NCBI RefSeq assembly: GCF_000746085.1
Contig: NZ_JQKO01000001.1
Span: forward strand, 186,001 to 250,000
Length of the DNA stretch: 64,000 nt
Origin: Methylocapsa aurea
GTDB taxonomy: Bacteria > Pseudomonadota > Alphaproteobacteria > Rhizobiales > Beijerinckiaceae
Direction: 5' to 3'
Below, piece by piece: positions 9,017 through 18,865 of this stretch (position 1 is its first letter; each line of letters opens with the position of its first letter). The position numbers and the translations under genes were made by a program. The notes beneath the pieces were generated by a model that did not search any database, was not told where the DNA came from, and saw only the letters and a list, made by a program, of their open reading frames with translations.

Positions 9017-9235
9017 TCAACGCTTCGCGTCAAACTCCGCTTCAATTTGACGCAGCAAGGCGCGAATTGCTTCCGGCTCGGTATGGGCCGCCGGCAATTC
9101 AAATGCTTTTTGAAGCTTGCCAAGAAATTGCGTGGAAATCGGCTTTTCACGCGGAAATCCCGGCTCGACCGTTTCGAACCTGCTCTCCAATAGCAAGTTC
9201 CTGGACGCGCCGTTGCGTTTCAGCATCCCATTCAT
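9017..9235 (-). CDS. Small hypothetical protein
   Basis: A 72-residue frame begins at ATG 9235, preceded by GAGGAAG at about 12 bases, a plausible ribosome binding site. The product is soluble and charged, with a helical C-terminal half (EAIRALLRQIEAEFDAKR). I do not recognise a family. A longer frame extends upstream to 9367 but has no better start. Confidence 0.45.
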   Translation of the reverse strand: MNGMLKRNGASRNLLLESRFETVEPGFPREKPISTQFLGKLQKAFELPAAHTEPEAIRALLRQIEAEFDAKR

Positions 9236-9690
9236 CTTAAAAATTCTTCCTCGTCGATCACCAACTGTGTTCTGATAGTTGACATTCTTCGAACAACCGC
9301 ATCTGCATGGCAGGACCCAAATATGGCGAAAATATGCTTCACGCCGCCCGAGCCCAGAACTTGCCAAGCCATGTTTTGTTCCCTTGCTTATCGTTGCTGC
9401 ATAAGCTTGCCTGAGCCGGGAACCGAGGCGCGTCTGTCATTGCGGCCATTTATACATTATTGGCTGTAGAATCCGCGGCGGCTGGTTCGGTCCCGCCACC
9501 CATCAACCTGGAAAGGCGGGAGGAGTTGATCCGGGGCGCCGCCGGCCAACCGATTTTGCCGATGCGCGGAATTGGACTTGGCCCAAATCCGATCGCTATC
9601 GCCCTCAAATCCGCGGATTGACGGCTGCTTTCGGCCAATTCCTTTGCTAGAACCGCCGTTCTCCTGGCAAATTGTGGGAAACTAGGCCGC
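9236..9690. other. Intergenic region, no gene supported
   Basis: This 455-bp stretch separates the small minus-strand gene from the FAD reductase. Open frames on both strands are short and low-complexity. I see no hairpin or tRNA; promoters for both divergent neighbours presumably lie here. Confidence 0.35.
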
Positions 9691-10953
9691 ATGTCATTTT
9701 CAACGGAACTCAGCGGCGCTTCGACAATTGCAATCGTCGGCGCGGGTCAGGCAGGCGGCGAAGTTGCGACGCTTCTCCGGCAAAACCGATTCGAGGGCGC
9801 CATTGTTCTACTTGGAGAAGAGCCTCATCTCCCCTATCTCCGGCCGCCTTTGTCCAAGACCTATCTTGCGGGTGAGATCGGCGCCGACGCGCTGATCTAC
9901 AAAGCCGCTGTGGCCTATGAGAAGGCGAATGTAGATGTGAGGCTGGGCGTCCGGGTGGAGGAGATCGATAGGAACGCCACGCGGCTTGTCTTTGAGGGCG
10001 GCGGCTCGCTCAATTACGACAAGCTTGTGATCGCGACCGGAGGCCGCGCCCGCGAGCTATCGGTTCCCGGCGCCGATTTGGGCAATATCTTCTCTATTCG
10101 CAAGATTTCGGACGTTGAGGCGCTGCGGCCGCATCTTGAGGCCGGACGGCGTCTTGTGATTGTCGGCGGCGGCTACGTCGGCCTCGAGGTTGCCGCGGTC
10201 GCCATCAAGCGCGGCCTCGACGTCACTGTCCTGGAAGGCGCGCCTCGCGTTCTCGCGCGCGTCACGGCTCCAGAGCTATCCAAGTTCTATGAACGGGTGC
10301 ATCGCGAGGCTGGGGTCGATATCCGCACCGGCGTCTCGGTCACCGGGTTTACGGCGGGTCCTGACGGCGTCAGCGTCGGCGCTGTCCAAAGCGGCGGCGA
10401 ATCCATCGCCGCCGATTTCGTCGTGATCGGCATCGGCCTCGTCCCCAACACGGAGCTCGCGGAGCGCGCTGGCCTCCTCGTCGACGGTGGGATCGTCGTC
10501 GATGATGTCTGCTTGGCCAGCGATCCCGACATTTATGCGATCGGGGATTGCACGACCCATGCGAGCCACGGCTTTCTGCGGCGCAAGATCCGGTTGGAAT
10601 CGGTTCCGAACGCGCTTGAACAAGCCCGCATCGTCGCCGCGGCGATCACCGGCAGGCCGAGCCCGGCTGTGGCGGCGCCCTGGTTCTGGTCCGACCAATA
10701 TGATCTAAAATTGCAGATGGTCGGCTTGTCCGATGGCTATGAGCAGGTCGTGATCCGCGGCTCGACGGACAGTTCGTCTTTCATCGCCTTCTATCTCAAG
10801 GAGGGCCTGGTTATCGCTGCGGATGCGGTGAATCGCCTGTCGGAGTTCATGGCCGCCAAGCGGCTCGTTGGCGAGCGAATGGCGGTCCCCGCGGATCAAC
10901 TCGCGGATGAGGCGGTTCCTATGAAAGCGTTGATCGCGGCCGCCGCCGGCTAG
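9691..10953 (+). CDS. FAD/NAD-dependent ferredoxin (rubredoxin-type) reductase
   Basis: The 420-residue product has an N-terminal FAD Rossmann motif (VGAGQAGGE, Gly17-Gly22), the PYLRPPLSK segment, an internal NAD(P) motif (IVGGGYVGLEVA, about 155-166) and the C-terminal FAD motif ending in YAIGDCT. This layout is that of putidaredoxin/rubredoxin/ferredoxin reductases, which pass electrons from NAD(P)H to a small iron-sulfur partner for an oxygenase or P450. No ferredoxin or oxygenase gene adjoins, so the partner is unknown. Confidence 0.88.
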   Translation: MSFSTELSGASTIAIVGAGQAGGEVATLLRQNRFEGAIVLLGEEPHLPYLRPPLSKTYLAGEIGADALIYKAAVAYEKANVDVRLGVRVEEIDRNATRLVFEGGGSLNYDKLVIATGGRARELSVPGADLGNIFSIRKISDVEALRPHLEAGRRLVIVGGGYVGLEVAAVAIKRGLDVTVLEGAPRVLARVTAPELSKFYERVHREAGVDIRTGVSVTGFTAGPDGVSVGAVQSGGESIAADFVVIGIGLVPNTELAERAGLLVDGGIVVDDVCLASDPDIYAIGDCTTHASHGFLRRKIRLESVPNALEQARIVAAAITGRPSPAVAAPWFWSDQYDLKLQMVGLSDGYEQVVIRGSTDSSSFIAFYLKEGLVIAADAVNRLSEFMAAKRLVGERMAVPADQLADEAVPMKALIAAAAG

Positions 10954-11014
10954 GTGCTTACCCGCATCCAGAGCATGGCCTCAGCCAAGAAAAGTCCGCA
11001 GCTATTTTTTGAGA

Positions 11015-12541
11015 TCACGGCTTCGGCGCGGCCGAGGCCGCCATCGCCATCCGCGAGGGCCGCGTCATGGTCTCAAGCTTGAGCAGATCGTTCAACTGCG
11101 CCTCGGTCAGGAGTCCTTCTTCGAGAATAATGTCGGCAACGCGGCGACCCTCCGTGAGGGCGCGGCGGGCGATGTGCGAGCAGGTTTCATAGCCGAGCAC
11201 GGGGCCAAGCGCGGTCACCAGGCCGATGCTGTTTTCGACGAGGCTGAGGCAGCGCTCGCGATCCGCCTCGATCCCGATGACGCAGCGCTTCGTCAGCGTA
11301 TCGATCGCGGCGGTTAAGGTGCGGATCGAAATCAGGATGCAGAAGCCGATCGTCGGCTCGAAGGCGTTGAGTTGGAGTTGGCCCGCCTCGGCGCACATCG
11401 TCACGGTGAGATCATGGCCAATGACGAGATAGGCCACCTGGCTCACGACCTCGGGGATCACCGGATTGACCTTGCCCGGCATGATGGTGGAGCCCGCCTG
11501 CATCGCCGGCAGGCGGATCTCGCCGAACCCGCCGCGCGGGCCGGAAGAGAGCAGGCGCAAATCATTGCAAATCTTCGAAAGCTTCACCGCGATACGCTTC
11601 AGCACGCCCGAGTACAGCACGAAGGCGCCCATGTCCGAGGTCGCCTCGATCAAGTTGGAGGCGAGGACCATCGGCTGGCCGGACAGACGCGCCAGCTCCG
11701 CGACGGCGAGCGAGCCATAGCGGGGATCGGCATTGATGCCGGTGCCGATCGCGGTGGCGCCGAGGTTGATTTCGCGGAACAAGGCGCTCGCCTCCTGCAA
11801 TCGGTCGATATCCTCCTTGATCGTTGTATGAAACGCATCGAATTCCTGGCCGAGAGTCATTGGCACGGCGTCTTGCAGCTGGGTGCGGCCGATCTTGAGC
11901 ACATCGCCGAATTCGACCGCCTTGGCCTTGAATGCGTAGGCGAGTTCCTGCAGTCCCAGCACAAGCGGCGCCGTTGCGAAGATCACGGCGAGGCGCAGCG
12001 CGCTCGGGTAGGCGTCATTGGTGGATTGCGCCATATTGACGTCGTCGATCGGGTGCAGCGCGTCATAGTCGCCCCGCTGTCGGCCCATGATCTCCAGCCC
12101 GAGATTGGCGACGACCTCGTTCGCGTTCATATTGGTTGAAGTGCCGGCGCCGCCTTGCACAGCGTCCACGACGAATTGATCGAGAAACCGCTTCTCCGTC
12201 GCGATGCGTTCGCAGGCGCGGTCGATCGCTTGCGCTTTCTGGAGCGGCAAATGTCCAAGCCGCCGATTGGCGCGCGCCGCCGCCTGTTTGACCAGGGCCA
12301 AGGCGCGGACGAGTTCCGGAAAATGCCCGATAGGAACGCCGGTGATCGGAAAATTCTCGACAGCGCGCAATGTATGCACGCCCCAATAGGCGTCGGCTGG
12401 GATGTCGGCCTCGCCGAGGAGATCGTGCTCGCGCCGCGTCTTGATCCGCGCGAGGTCGATTGAGCGGGTGGTCGCAAGCGCGAGGGTTGCGGGAGCCTCG
12501 GCTTCGGCGCCGGCGATGGGTGCGGTGGTTTCCATGGTCAT
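11015..12541 (-). CDS. aspA: Aspartate ammonia-lyase (aspartase)
   Basis: The 508-residue product belongs to the fumarase/aspartase superfamily. The signature GSTIMPGKVNPV with its mobile-loop serine-type region is present, and the following VIPEVVSQVAYLV fits aspartase rather than class II fumarase (which has GSSIMPGKVNPT). The reaction is L-aspartate to fumarate plus ammonia. An N-terminal extension of about 30 Ala/Glu-rich residues precedes the RREHDLLGE start of the conserved part. It is convergent with the FAD reductase. Confidence 0.9.
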   Translation of the reverse strand: MTMETTAPIAGAEAEAPATLALATTRSIDLARIKTRREHDLLGEADIPADAYWGVHTLRAVENFPITGVPIGHFPELVRALALVKQAAARANRRLGHLPLQKAQAIDRACERIATEKRFLDQFVVDAVQGGAGTSTNMNANEVVANLGLEIMGRQRGDYDALHPIDDVNMAQSTNDAYPSALRLAVIFATAPLVLGLQELAYAFKAKAVEFGDVLKIGRTQLQDAVPMTLGQEFDAFHTTIKEDIDRLQEASALFREINLGATAIGTGINADPRYGSLAVAELARLSGQPMVLASNLIEATSDMGAFVLYSGVLKRIAVKLSKICNDLRLLSSGPRGGFGEIRLPAMQAGSTIMPGKVNPVIPEVVSQVAYLVIGHDLTVTMCAEAGQLQLNAFEPTIGFCILISIRTLTAAIDTLTKRCVIGIEADRERCLSLVENSIGLVTALGPVLGYETCSHIARRALTEGRRVADIILEEGLLTEAQLNDLLKLETMTRPSRMAMAASAAPKP

Positions 12542-12824
12542 GACAAAGGTCCATTCCGCCTTGCAGGTGAAGGAGGGGCGCTGCGATTAAACGCGGCTTC
12601 GCGTCTGATAGCCTCAATATAGGCGCTTTCGCCGAAGCCGAATGGACGCGACCGCATAAATTTGACAGGAAGAGGCTGGAGCGAGGTCAGTCCAAGTGGA
12701 TTCTGCTATGGTATTTCCTGACTTTCATGCACCAGCCTTCATGCCTTGACTTTCATGCGAGGCGTTGCGGAGGGCCTGCCGCGCAACGCCGAAACCCTTC
12801 GTCCCAAACATCGGAGCGCCTTCG

Positions 12825-13631
12825 ATGAAAAGCCGCAGCAGCTTCATGACCCCCTTCGCCGGCGCAGTCCTGTTCTTTGCTGGCGCGGTCTTGCCCTCAG
12901 CGATGGCTCAGGCCCAGGATATGATGCGCAATGTCGATCTCTCGACGCCGATGTTCACCAATGCGGACATGACGCGCGAGGAGGTTGAAGCGGCGGCAAA
13001 GGCGGCCAAGGGCGCGCCGGCGGACCTTTCTGGCAAGAGCCTCAATGGCCTGGACCTCTCCGGGCTCGATCTGCGCGGCGTCAATTTCCGCGCCGCGCGG
13101 ATGAACAAGACCAAACTTGCAGGTGCGAAATTGGACGGCGCGGTGCTGGATCAAGTCTGGGCCGTGGCGGCGGATTTTTCCGGCGCGAGCTTGAAAAAAG
13201 CCGGTCTTTTCGCCAGCCAGATGCAGGACGCGAAGTTTGACGGCGCGGATCTTTCGGGCGCGCGGATCACAGCGGATTTTTCGCGCGCCAGCATGAAAAA
13301 CGCCAAGTTCAGGGACGCCGACCTTGCCGCCGACATGAAGAACCAATCAATGGGCCTGATGCGCGCGGTCCTGAAATCCGCCGATCTCACCGGCGCGGAT
13401 TTCGAAGGCGCCAATCTCGCCCAGACCGACCTGCAATTTGCCAAGCTTTCGGGCGCGAATCTGGCCAATGCCTCGCTCAGCCGGGCCGAAGCGGGGGGCG
13501 CCGATTTTCGCGGCGCGCGCCTGGCTCACACGGATTTCAGCGACGCCGACGTGACCTCGGCCAGGCTCGACGCCGCGCAGGAAGCGGCCTTCGCGGGCGC
13601 GAAGAATTTGTCCCGCGCCATCAAGGAATAA
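12825..13631 (+). CDS. Exported pentapeptide-repeat protein
   Basis: The 268-residue product begins with a signal peptide (about 1-28, ending AQAQD). From about residue 64 to 262 it is almost entirely A(D/N)LXX pentapeptide repeats (LSGLDLRGVNFRAA, LSGADFEGANLAQTD and others), which fold as a right-handed quadrilateral beta helix. The chosen ATG at 12825 gives a standard signal peptide; the longer frame upstream does not. The molecular role of periplasmic pentapeptide proteins is mostly unknown. Confidence 0.85.
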   Translation: MKSRSSFMTPFAGAVLFFAGAVLPSAMAQAQDMMRNVDLSTPMFTNADMTREEVEAAAKAAKGAPADLSGKSLNGLDLSGLDLRGVNFRAARMNKTKLAGAKLDGAVLDQVWAVAADFSGASLKKAGLFASQMQDAKFDGADLSGARITADFSRASMKNAKFRDADLAADMKNQSMGLMRAVLKSADLTGADFEGANLAQTDLQFAKLSGANLANASLSRAEAGGADFRGARLAHTDFSDADVTSARLDAAQEAAFAGAKNLSRAIKE

Positions 13632-13657
13632 TGTCTTTCGCTGCCTTGGCGCGGCGT

Positions 13658-15976
13658 CTATTTGCGCCGCAGCGCCTCGCTGAGGGCCGCGCCAAGGGCG
13701 CTCTGCGGCATTGACTTTTCTTTCGGCTGCGCCGCGGCCGGCTGTGCTTGACTGCGCCGTTCGCTTGCGCCGTTCGCCGGCCCGGCGGCCGGGCGCACGG
13801 ACGGAGCCGCGTCCTTTCGCATCGACAACGCGATCCGCTTGCGTTTCAGGTCCACTTCCACCACGCGCACTTCAACGACATCGCCCGCCTTGACCACGGC
13901 GGCCGGATCCTTGACGAAACGGTCGGCGAGCTGCGAGACATGGACGAGGCCGTCCTGATGCACGCCAATGTCGACGAAGGCGCCGAAATTCGCGACATTG
14001 GTGACAGTTCCCTCCAGCACCATGCCAGGCTTGAGATCCTTCATGTCATGGACGCCGTCGGCGAAACGCGCGGTCTTGAATTGGGGGCGCGGATCGCGGC
14101 CTGGCTTCTCGAGCTCGGCCAATATGTCGCGCACGGTGGGCAGGCCAAAGCGCTCATCGGCGAAGCGGGACGGATCGAGCGATTTCAATACTGCCGCATC
14201 GCCCATGAGCGAGCGGACGTCGCGGCCACAGGCGGCGACGATTTTGCGGGCCAGACCATAAGCTTCCGGATGAACCGACGAAGCGTCGAGCGGCTCCGTT
14301 CCATTGACGATGCGCAGGAAGCCTGCGCAAAGCTCGAAAGCGCGAGGACCGAGGCGGGATACGCCAAGAATGTCGCGCCGGCAGGCGAAGGCGCCCTTCT
14401 GGTCGCGGTGCGCGATGATCGCATCGGCCAGCGAGGCGCTGAGCCCGGAAACGCGCGAGAGCAGCGAGGCGGAGGCCGTGTTGAGATCGACGCCGACCGC
14501 ATTCACGGCATCCTCGACGACGGCGTCGAGAGAGCGGGCGAGCCGGGTCTGGTTGACGTCATGCTGATATTGACCGACGCCGATCGCCTTGGGATCGATC
14601 TTGACGAGTTCGGCGAGCGGGTCCTGGAGGCGCCGCGCGATCGACACCGCGCCGCGCAAGGACACATCGAGGTCGGGCATCTCGGCCGCCGCCTTGGCCG
14701 ATGCGGAATAGACCGAGGCGCCGGCTTCGCTGACGACCACTTTAACCGGTTTGGGATCGGGCAGGGCGTCGATTACGTCGGCGGACAATCGGTCGGTCTC
14801 TCGGCTCGCCGTCCCATTGCCAATCGCGATCAATTCGACGCGGTGTCTTTGGATGAGCCGGGCAAGCTCCGCCATCGCCCCGGCGATATCGTTGCGGGGC
14901 TGAAACGGATAGACGGCAGCGGTTTCGAGCAGCTTGCCGGTGGCGTCCACGACCGCGACTTTCACGCCAGTCCGGATGCCGGGATCAAGACCCATGGTCG
15001 GCCGCGCTCCGGCCGGCGCCGCCAGCAACAGATCCTTGAGGTTGCGCGCAAAAACATGAATGGCCTCCGCCTCGGCGCGCTCGCGCAATTCGTTCATCAG
15101 ATCGAGCGAAAGATGCAGCGAGAGTTTGACCCGCCAGGCGAAGCGGACGACATCGAGCAGAAAGACATCTCCCGGACCGCCTTGAAGGGGAATGTCGAAG
15201 GTCTCCGCGATCATCCGTTCGACCGGCTTCAGAGGCGCGGCGTTCTCGGCGTCGATTTCGAGGTCGAGCGAAAGGAACCCTTCGTTGCGGGCGCGCAGCA
15301 TGGCGAGCGCGCGATGGCTCGGAGCATTGGCCCAGCGTTCGCTATGGTCGAAATAGTCTGAGAATTTCGCGCCCGCTTCTTCCTTGCCTTCGACGACTTT
15401 TGCGCGAAGCACCGCATGGGCCTTGAGATAGGCGCGGAGCTGACCGATGAGATCGGCGTTTTCGGCAAAAGCTTCCGTCAGGATGTCGCGGGCGCCCTCA
15501 AGCGCGGTCTTGGCGTCGGGGACCGCCTCAGACAGAAATGCCTGCGCCAATTCGGTTGGAGCCGCTGTGCGATTGGCGAGGATTTGATCGGCCAAGGCCC
15601 CAAGTCCGCGCTCGCGGGCGATTTCCGCCCGCGTCCGGCGCTTGGGCCGGAATGGCAAATAGATATCTTCAAGCTCGGCTTTGGTAAGGACGCCGGCGAT
15701 CTTCGCCTCCAGCGCTTCGGTCAATTTGCCCTGGGAGCGGATCGAGTCGAGGATGCTGACGCGGCGCGCCTCTAGCTCGCGCAAATAGGCGAGGCGCTCT
15801 TCGAGATCGCGGAGCTGCGTGTCGTCGAGACCGCCAGTCGCCTCCTTGCGATAGCGCGCGATGAAGGGAACCGTCGCGCCCTCGTCGAGAAGATCGACCG
15901 CAACCTTGACTTGCTCGGGCCGCGCCTTGATTTCGGCGGCGATGGTTCGAAGAATCGGGTCGACGGCGGAGCCCAT
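13658..15976 (-). CDS. tex: Tex-family transcription/RNA-binding accessory protein
   Basis: The 772-residue product has the Tex order: N-terminal helical domain ([17 protein letters not shown]), YqgF/RNase H-like domain ([19 protein letters not shown]), helix-hairpin-helix region ([18 protein letters not shown]) and a C-terminal S1 domain (about 645-715, [23 protein letters not shown]), followed by a Pro/Ala-rich tail. I chose the ATG at 15976 because Tex proteins start just before the (I)[11 protein letters not shown] segment. Tex binds nucleic acids and affects transcription and stress fitness. Confidence 0.93.
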   Translation of the reverse strand: MGSAVDPILRTIAAEIKARPEQVKVAVDLLDEGATVPFIARYRKEATGGLDDTQLRDLEERLAYLRELEARRVSILDSIRSQGKLTEALEAKIAGVLTKAELEDIYLPFRPKRRTRAEIARERGLGALADQILANRTAAPTELAQAFLSEAVPDAKTALEGARDILTEAFAENADLIGQLRAYLKAHAVLRAKVVEGKEEAGAKFSDYFDHSERWANAPSHRALAMLRARNEGFLSLDLEIDAENAAPLKPVERMIAETFDIPLQGGPGDVFLLDVVRFAWRVKLSLHLSLDLMNELRERAEAEAIHVFARNLKDLLLAAPAGARPTMGLDPGIRTGVKVAVVDATGKLLETAAVYPFQPRNDIAGAMAELARLIQRHRVELIAIGNGTASRETDRLSADVIDALPDPKPVKVVVSEAGASVYSASAKAAAEMPDLDVSLRGAVSIARRLQDPLAELVKIDPKAIGVGQYQHDVNQTRLARSLDAVVEDAVNAVGVDLNTASASLLSRVSGLSASLADAIIAHRDQKGAFACRRDILGVSRLGPRAFELCAGFLRIVNGTEPLDASSVHPEAYGLARKIVAACGRDVRSLMGDAAVLKSLDPSRFADERFGLPTVRDILAELEKPGRDPRPQFKTARFADGVHDMKDLKPGMVLEGTVTNVANFGAFVDIGVHQDGLVHVSQLADRFVKDPAAVVKAGDVVEVRVVEVDLKRKRIALSMRKDAAPSVRPAAGPANGASERRSQAQPAAAQPKEKSMPQSALGAALSEALRRK

Positions 15977-16222
15977 TTTGGATGATCCATTCGATTCGGG
16001 GCCGCGACCATAGGGGAAGCTGGCGTCAATTCCAACCCGGAGCGGACGCTGGAGGGGAGTTGGCAAGGCGTTGGCGGGATGTGGGGATGCAAGCTTGCGC
16101 CGCGCCGCGCCGCACGATAGTAGAGCCTATTCGCGACGCGCCGCATCGCCGGAGGCATTTTTCAGGATGCCCGGCAGGACGAGCAAATGGCGGACGCAAG
16201 ACGTCCGTTTGAGCGAAACTCC

Positions 16223-16312
16223 GGAGGGGTGGCCGAGTGGTTGAAGGCGCACGCCTGGAAAGTGTGTATGCGGGAAACCGTATCGCGGGTTCGAATCCCG
16301 CTCCCTCCGCCA
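16223..16312 (+). tRNA. tRNA-Ser (anticodon GGA)
   Basis: The 90-nt sequence folds into a complete class II tRNA: acceptor GGAGGGG/TCCCTCC, anticodon stem CACGC/GTGTG with loop CTGGAAA (anticodon GGA), a long variable arm, T-arm GCGGG-TTCGAAT-CCCGC, and an encoded CCA. Its 3' end is duplicated at 22282-22296, marking it as an integration site. Confidence 0.97.
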
Positions 16313-16313
16313 C
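16299..16313 (+). repeat. attL-like site: tRNA-Ser 3' end
   Basis: The 15 bases CGCTCCCTCCGCCAC at the tRNA 3' end recur exactly at 22282-22296. tRNA 3' ends are the classic attachment site for island and phage integrases. Confidence 0.7.
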
Positions 16314-16389
16314 ATCAGAACAAAACTGCGAACGCCGTTCGTCGGGCAGGGTGCTTCACTCCCAACCAGCCTTACCTGTTTGGAGAGCC

Positions 16390-16747
16390 CCCAACAACGC
16401 CTCCAGCTACATCTCGGCCGACCTCGCCAAATGGATCGACGGCCAGAACATGGAGCATGTCCGCGCTGCGCCCTATCATCCAATGACCCATGGCAGGATT
16501 GAGCGCTGGCATCTGACGCTCAAAAGCCGCATCCTGATCGAGACCTATTGCCTGCCGGCGATCTCGATGCGCAGATCGCGGACTTCGTCGCCGACTACAA
16601 CGACCGGCGCCATCACGAGAGCATCGACAATCCGACGCCAGCCAACGTCTACTTCGGCCGCGGCTCGCCATTCTCATCGAACGGGAAAGGATCAAACGAC
16701 GGAGCATAACCAATCGCCGCTTGCGGCGCCGTCGGAAAGCCGCATGA
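16390..16747 (+). pseudogene. IS3-family transposase (integrase-core) 3' remnant, frameshifted
   Basis: Translation from about 16390 gives NNASSYISADLAKWIDGQN and then APYHPMTHGRIERWH, typical of the rve integrase core of IS3-family OrfB. After residue LP (about 16560) the matching sequence continues in another frame (DFVADYNDRRHHESI, NPTPANVYFGR). It then shifts again to finish (LIERERIKRRSITNRRLRR) with a stop at 16745-16747. At least two frameshifts and loss of the 5' half make it non-functional. It starts only 80 bp after the tRNA-Ser gene. Confidence 0.8.
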
Positions 16748-16886
16748 CGTCACAAACCAGACGAGCCAGAGCCTCTCTTATTTTAAGCCGCCGACTGTCC
16801 TAAAAACTTGACGACCGATACCAGCGGCCTGCCTGTAGCCGGACGATTGCCAGCGCGTTCTGGTGCGGAAGATCCTGTCAAGGCCG

Positions 16887-17609
16887 TCAATGCCCGTGAT
16901 CGTGGTCGTGATCATCATGCTCATGGTGGTCATGGTCATGATTTTCCTTTTTGACCTTCGGCTTGATCAGCGCCTTGGCCAGAAATGTCTCGCAGGCCAT
17001 CACGCCATCATCATCGATCAGATGTTCAACGCCTTTGCGGGTCATGCTTTTGACCGGCGCGTCCAGAGCCTTCAAAGCCTCTTTCGTTTTGGTCATAGCG
17101 TCGAGCGGCGCGACGGGATCGGCGTCGCCATGAATGAGCAGGATTTGCGGCTTCGCCACGATCTCGGCGCTCTCTGCTTCGCCGCCGCTGTACGTCCCTG
17201 AAAAGGCGACTATGCCGCCGATGGTGTTGGGGCGGCGCAGGCCGACATGAAGCGCCATATCCGCGCCTTGCGAGAAACCGACCAAGGCCAGATGGCTGTC
17301 GTCGAGACGGCGCTTGGCCAGCATCTCATCCAGAAATGTGTTGAGGGCCGCGGCGGCTTCCTTGATCCCGGCCTGGATCTCGTCCGTGCTTTTGCTCTCG
17401 GTTTCGAACCATTTCCGGCTATTCGGCTGTTTTCCAGGCAACGGCGCCTCGGCCAGCAGAAAATCGGCTTTGAGCATCGTCGGCTGCCAATTGATCGCGA
17501 TGTCGACGAGTTTTGCATCCGCCGCGCCCGGCTCATCGAGCAACACGACAAGATAGACCGGCTTGCCGCAGGACATGGCTGCGAGGCAGGCTCCCTCTTT
17601 GATTTCCAT
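16887..17609 (-). CDS. Carboxylesterase/phospholipase-type alpha/beta hydrolase with His-rich tail
   Basis: The 240-residue product is an alpha/beta hydrolase with nucleophile Ser113 in GFSQG, Asp164 in HGDADPV and His196 in GVEHL, matching the phospholipase/carboxylesterase (YpfH/dienelactone-hydrolase-like) group. The start at 17609 follows GAGAGGAG at ideal spacing. Unusually, residues 224-240 are HDHDHHEHDDHDHDHGH, with nine histidines in seventeen residues, resembling metal-storage tails of urease/hydrogenase chaperones and CobW proteins. The substrate is unknown. The gene lies between the IS3 remnant and alr inside the tRNA-Ser island. Confidence 0.82.
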   Translation of the reverse strand: MEIKEGACLAAMSCGKPVYLVVLLDEPGAADAKLVDIAINWQPTMLKADFLLAEAPLPGKQPNSRKWFETESKSTDEIQAGIKEAAAALNTFLDEMLAKRRLDDSHLALVGFSQGADMALHVGLRRPNTIGGIVAFSGTYSGGEAESAEIVAKPQILLIHGDADPVAPLDAMTKTKEALKALDAPVKSMTRKGVEHLIDDDGVMACETFLAKALIKPKVKKENHDHDHHEHDDHDHDHGH

Positions 17610-17674
17610 GCTCGTCTCCTCTCGAAACGCGGCAGCGGGTGAATGGGCCCATATCAAAGATGCGCCCGGCCCGC

Positions 17675-18802
17675 TCACAGCTTCTGATAGCGGCGATGAC
17701 ATCTCTGGCCGAGCCGCGTCAAAACCTCGTAGCCGCTGATGCCGGCCGCCGCCGCGAAATCATCAATCGTGATCGACGGACCGATCAATTCGACGATGTC
17801 GCCGCGCTCAACATAGCCGGAATCGCTGGTGTCGACGGCGACGAGATCCATGCCGACCCCGCCGATATAGGGGCAGCGCTTGCCTTGCACGATCGCTACT
17901 CCACCCGCTCCATTTTTGGTTTTGGTGAGGCTCTGCGGGATGCCATCGGCGGTTCCAGCACTGATCGTTGAGATGCGCCGCGGCCCGCGCGCAGCCCAGC
18001 CCTGATCGTCGCCGACGCGTTCGCCGGGCTCCAAAATGCGCACTTGGATCACTTGCGATTCAAGCCGTATGACGGGCTTCATCGGATTGGGTCGCCCGGG
18101 CGCCGGATTGCCGCCATAGAGCGCATAGCCCGGCCGCACGACATCATAGAGCGGATTGGCTTCGAGAAAGATCGCCCCTGAATTGGCGATCGAGGCGCGC
18201 GCGTTCGGCAATCTCGTCCGCATGATTTCGAACTTTTCGATCTGTTTGGCGATCATCGCCTCATGCTCGGCGCGGGCGAGTTGCGTCATGACGAGCTTCA
18301 CGTCGAAGAGATGCGAAAGATGAATGCCGTGCTCCAGATCGTAGGGCTTGAGGCCAAGCTGATTGAGGCCGGTTTCAAGACGAAAGGCGGCGGGAAGCAA
18401 TCCGCCTTTTGGCGCGCGCCGCCCCGTCACGGCGCAATATTGCCCCCAATCTTCGATCTCAGGCACGGAGCAGAGCACTGGCGCCAGATCGAAATCGGCA
18501 AAAAGCGGCGCGGTGTCGGGCCGCATTCCGTTCAACACGAAGATTGCGGCGTCAGGCGCAATCGCGCGGGCGGCGCGGCCTTCGAAAGCATGCGCGACGA
18601 AAAAAGTCTTGCAGCCAGCCTCATAAAGCGCCTTGACGACGGGGCGCAACCCCAGGCCGTAAGCATCGGCCTTGACCACGGCGCCGCATTCGGCGTCGCC
18701 GCAGACGACCCGCAAGGTCTGCCAATTGGCCACGATCGCAGCGAGATCGACCGTCAGGATCGTACCCGCTTCGCTGGAGGTGACTTCCGTGGTGCGGTCC
18801 AT
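17675..18802 (-). CDS. Alanine racemase homologue lacking key catalytic residues
   Basis: The 375-residue product has the full Alr fold: PLP lysine Lys44 in VVKADAYG, the RPGYALYG segment (223-230) and a complete C-terminal beta domain. Several signature residues differ. The region normally reading VGYG has VGDD (Asp265/266), so the catalytic tyrosine is missing. The usual GYADGY is GTADGI (Thr284). DTGMNRLG is ETGLNQLG, replacing the carboxylate-binding Arg by Gln148. GRVSMD is GGVGMD. Core alr in Rhizobiales often lies beside dnaB/radA, which are absent here. I infer an island-borne paralogue with changed or lost racemase activity, so I withhold the alr symbol. Confidence 0.8.
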   Translation of the reverse strand: MDRTTEVTSSEAGTILTVDLAAIVANWQTLRVVCGDAECGAVVKADAYGLGLRPVVKALYEAGCKTFFVAHAFEGRAARAIAPDAAIFVLNGMRPDTAPLFADFDLAPVLCSVPEIEDWGQYCAVTGRRAPKGGLLPAAFRLETGLNQLGLKPYDLEHGIHLSHLFDVKLVMTQLARAEHEAMIAKQIEKFEIMRTRLPNARASIANSGAIFLEANPLYDVVRPGYALYGGNPAPGRPNPMKPVIRLESQVIQVRILEPGERVGDDQGWAARGPRRISTISAGTADGIPQSLTKTKNGAGGVAIVQGKRCPYIGGVGMDLVAVDTSDSGYVERGDIVELIGPSITIDDFAAAAGISGYEVLTRLGQRCHRRYQKL

Positions 18803-18865
18803 TCTTGTCCGTTATTTTGCGCCTGCCAACTGGGCAGCCCTTTACAGAGCAAGAAGTCTGCCGGT

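Noticed and set aside
11372-12139. 255-codon plus-strand frame antisense to aspA
   Set aside because: Shadow of the conserved aspartase codons.
13748-15361. 537-codon plus-strand open frame antisense to tex
   Set aside because: It mirrors the Tex codons on the other strand and has no domain; Tex is clearly the real gene. High GC creates long antisense frames.
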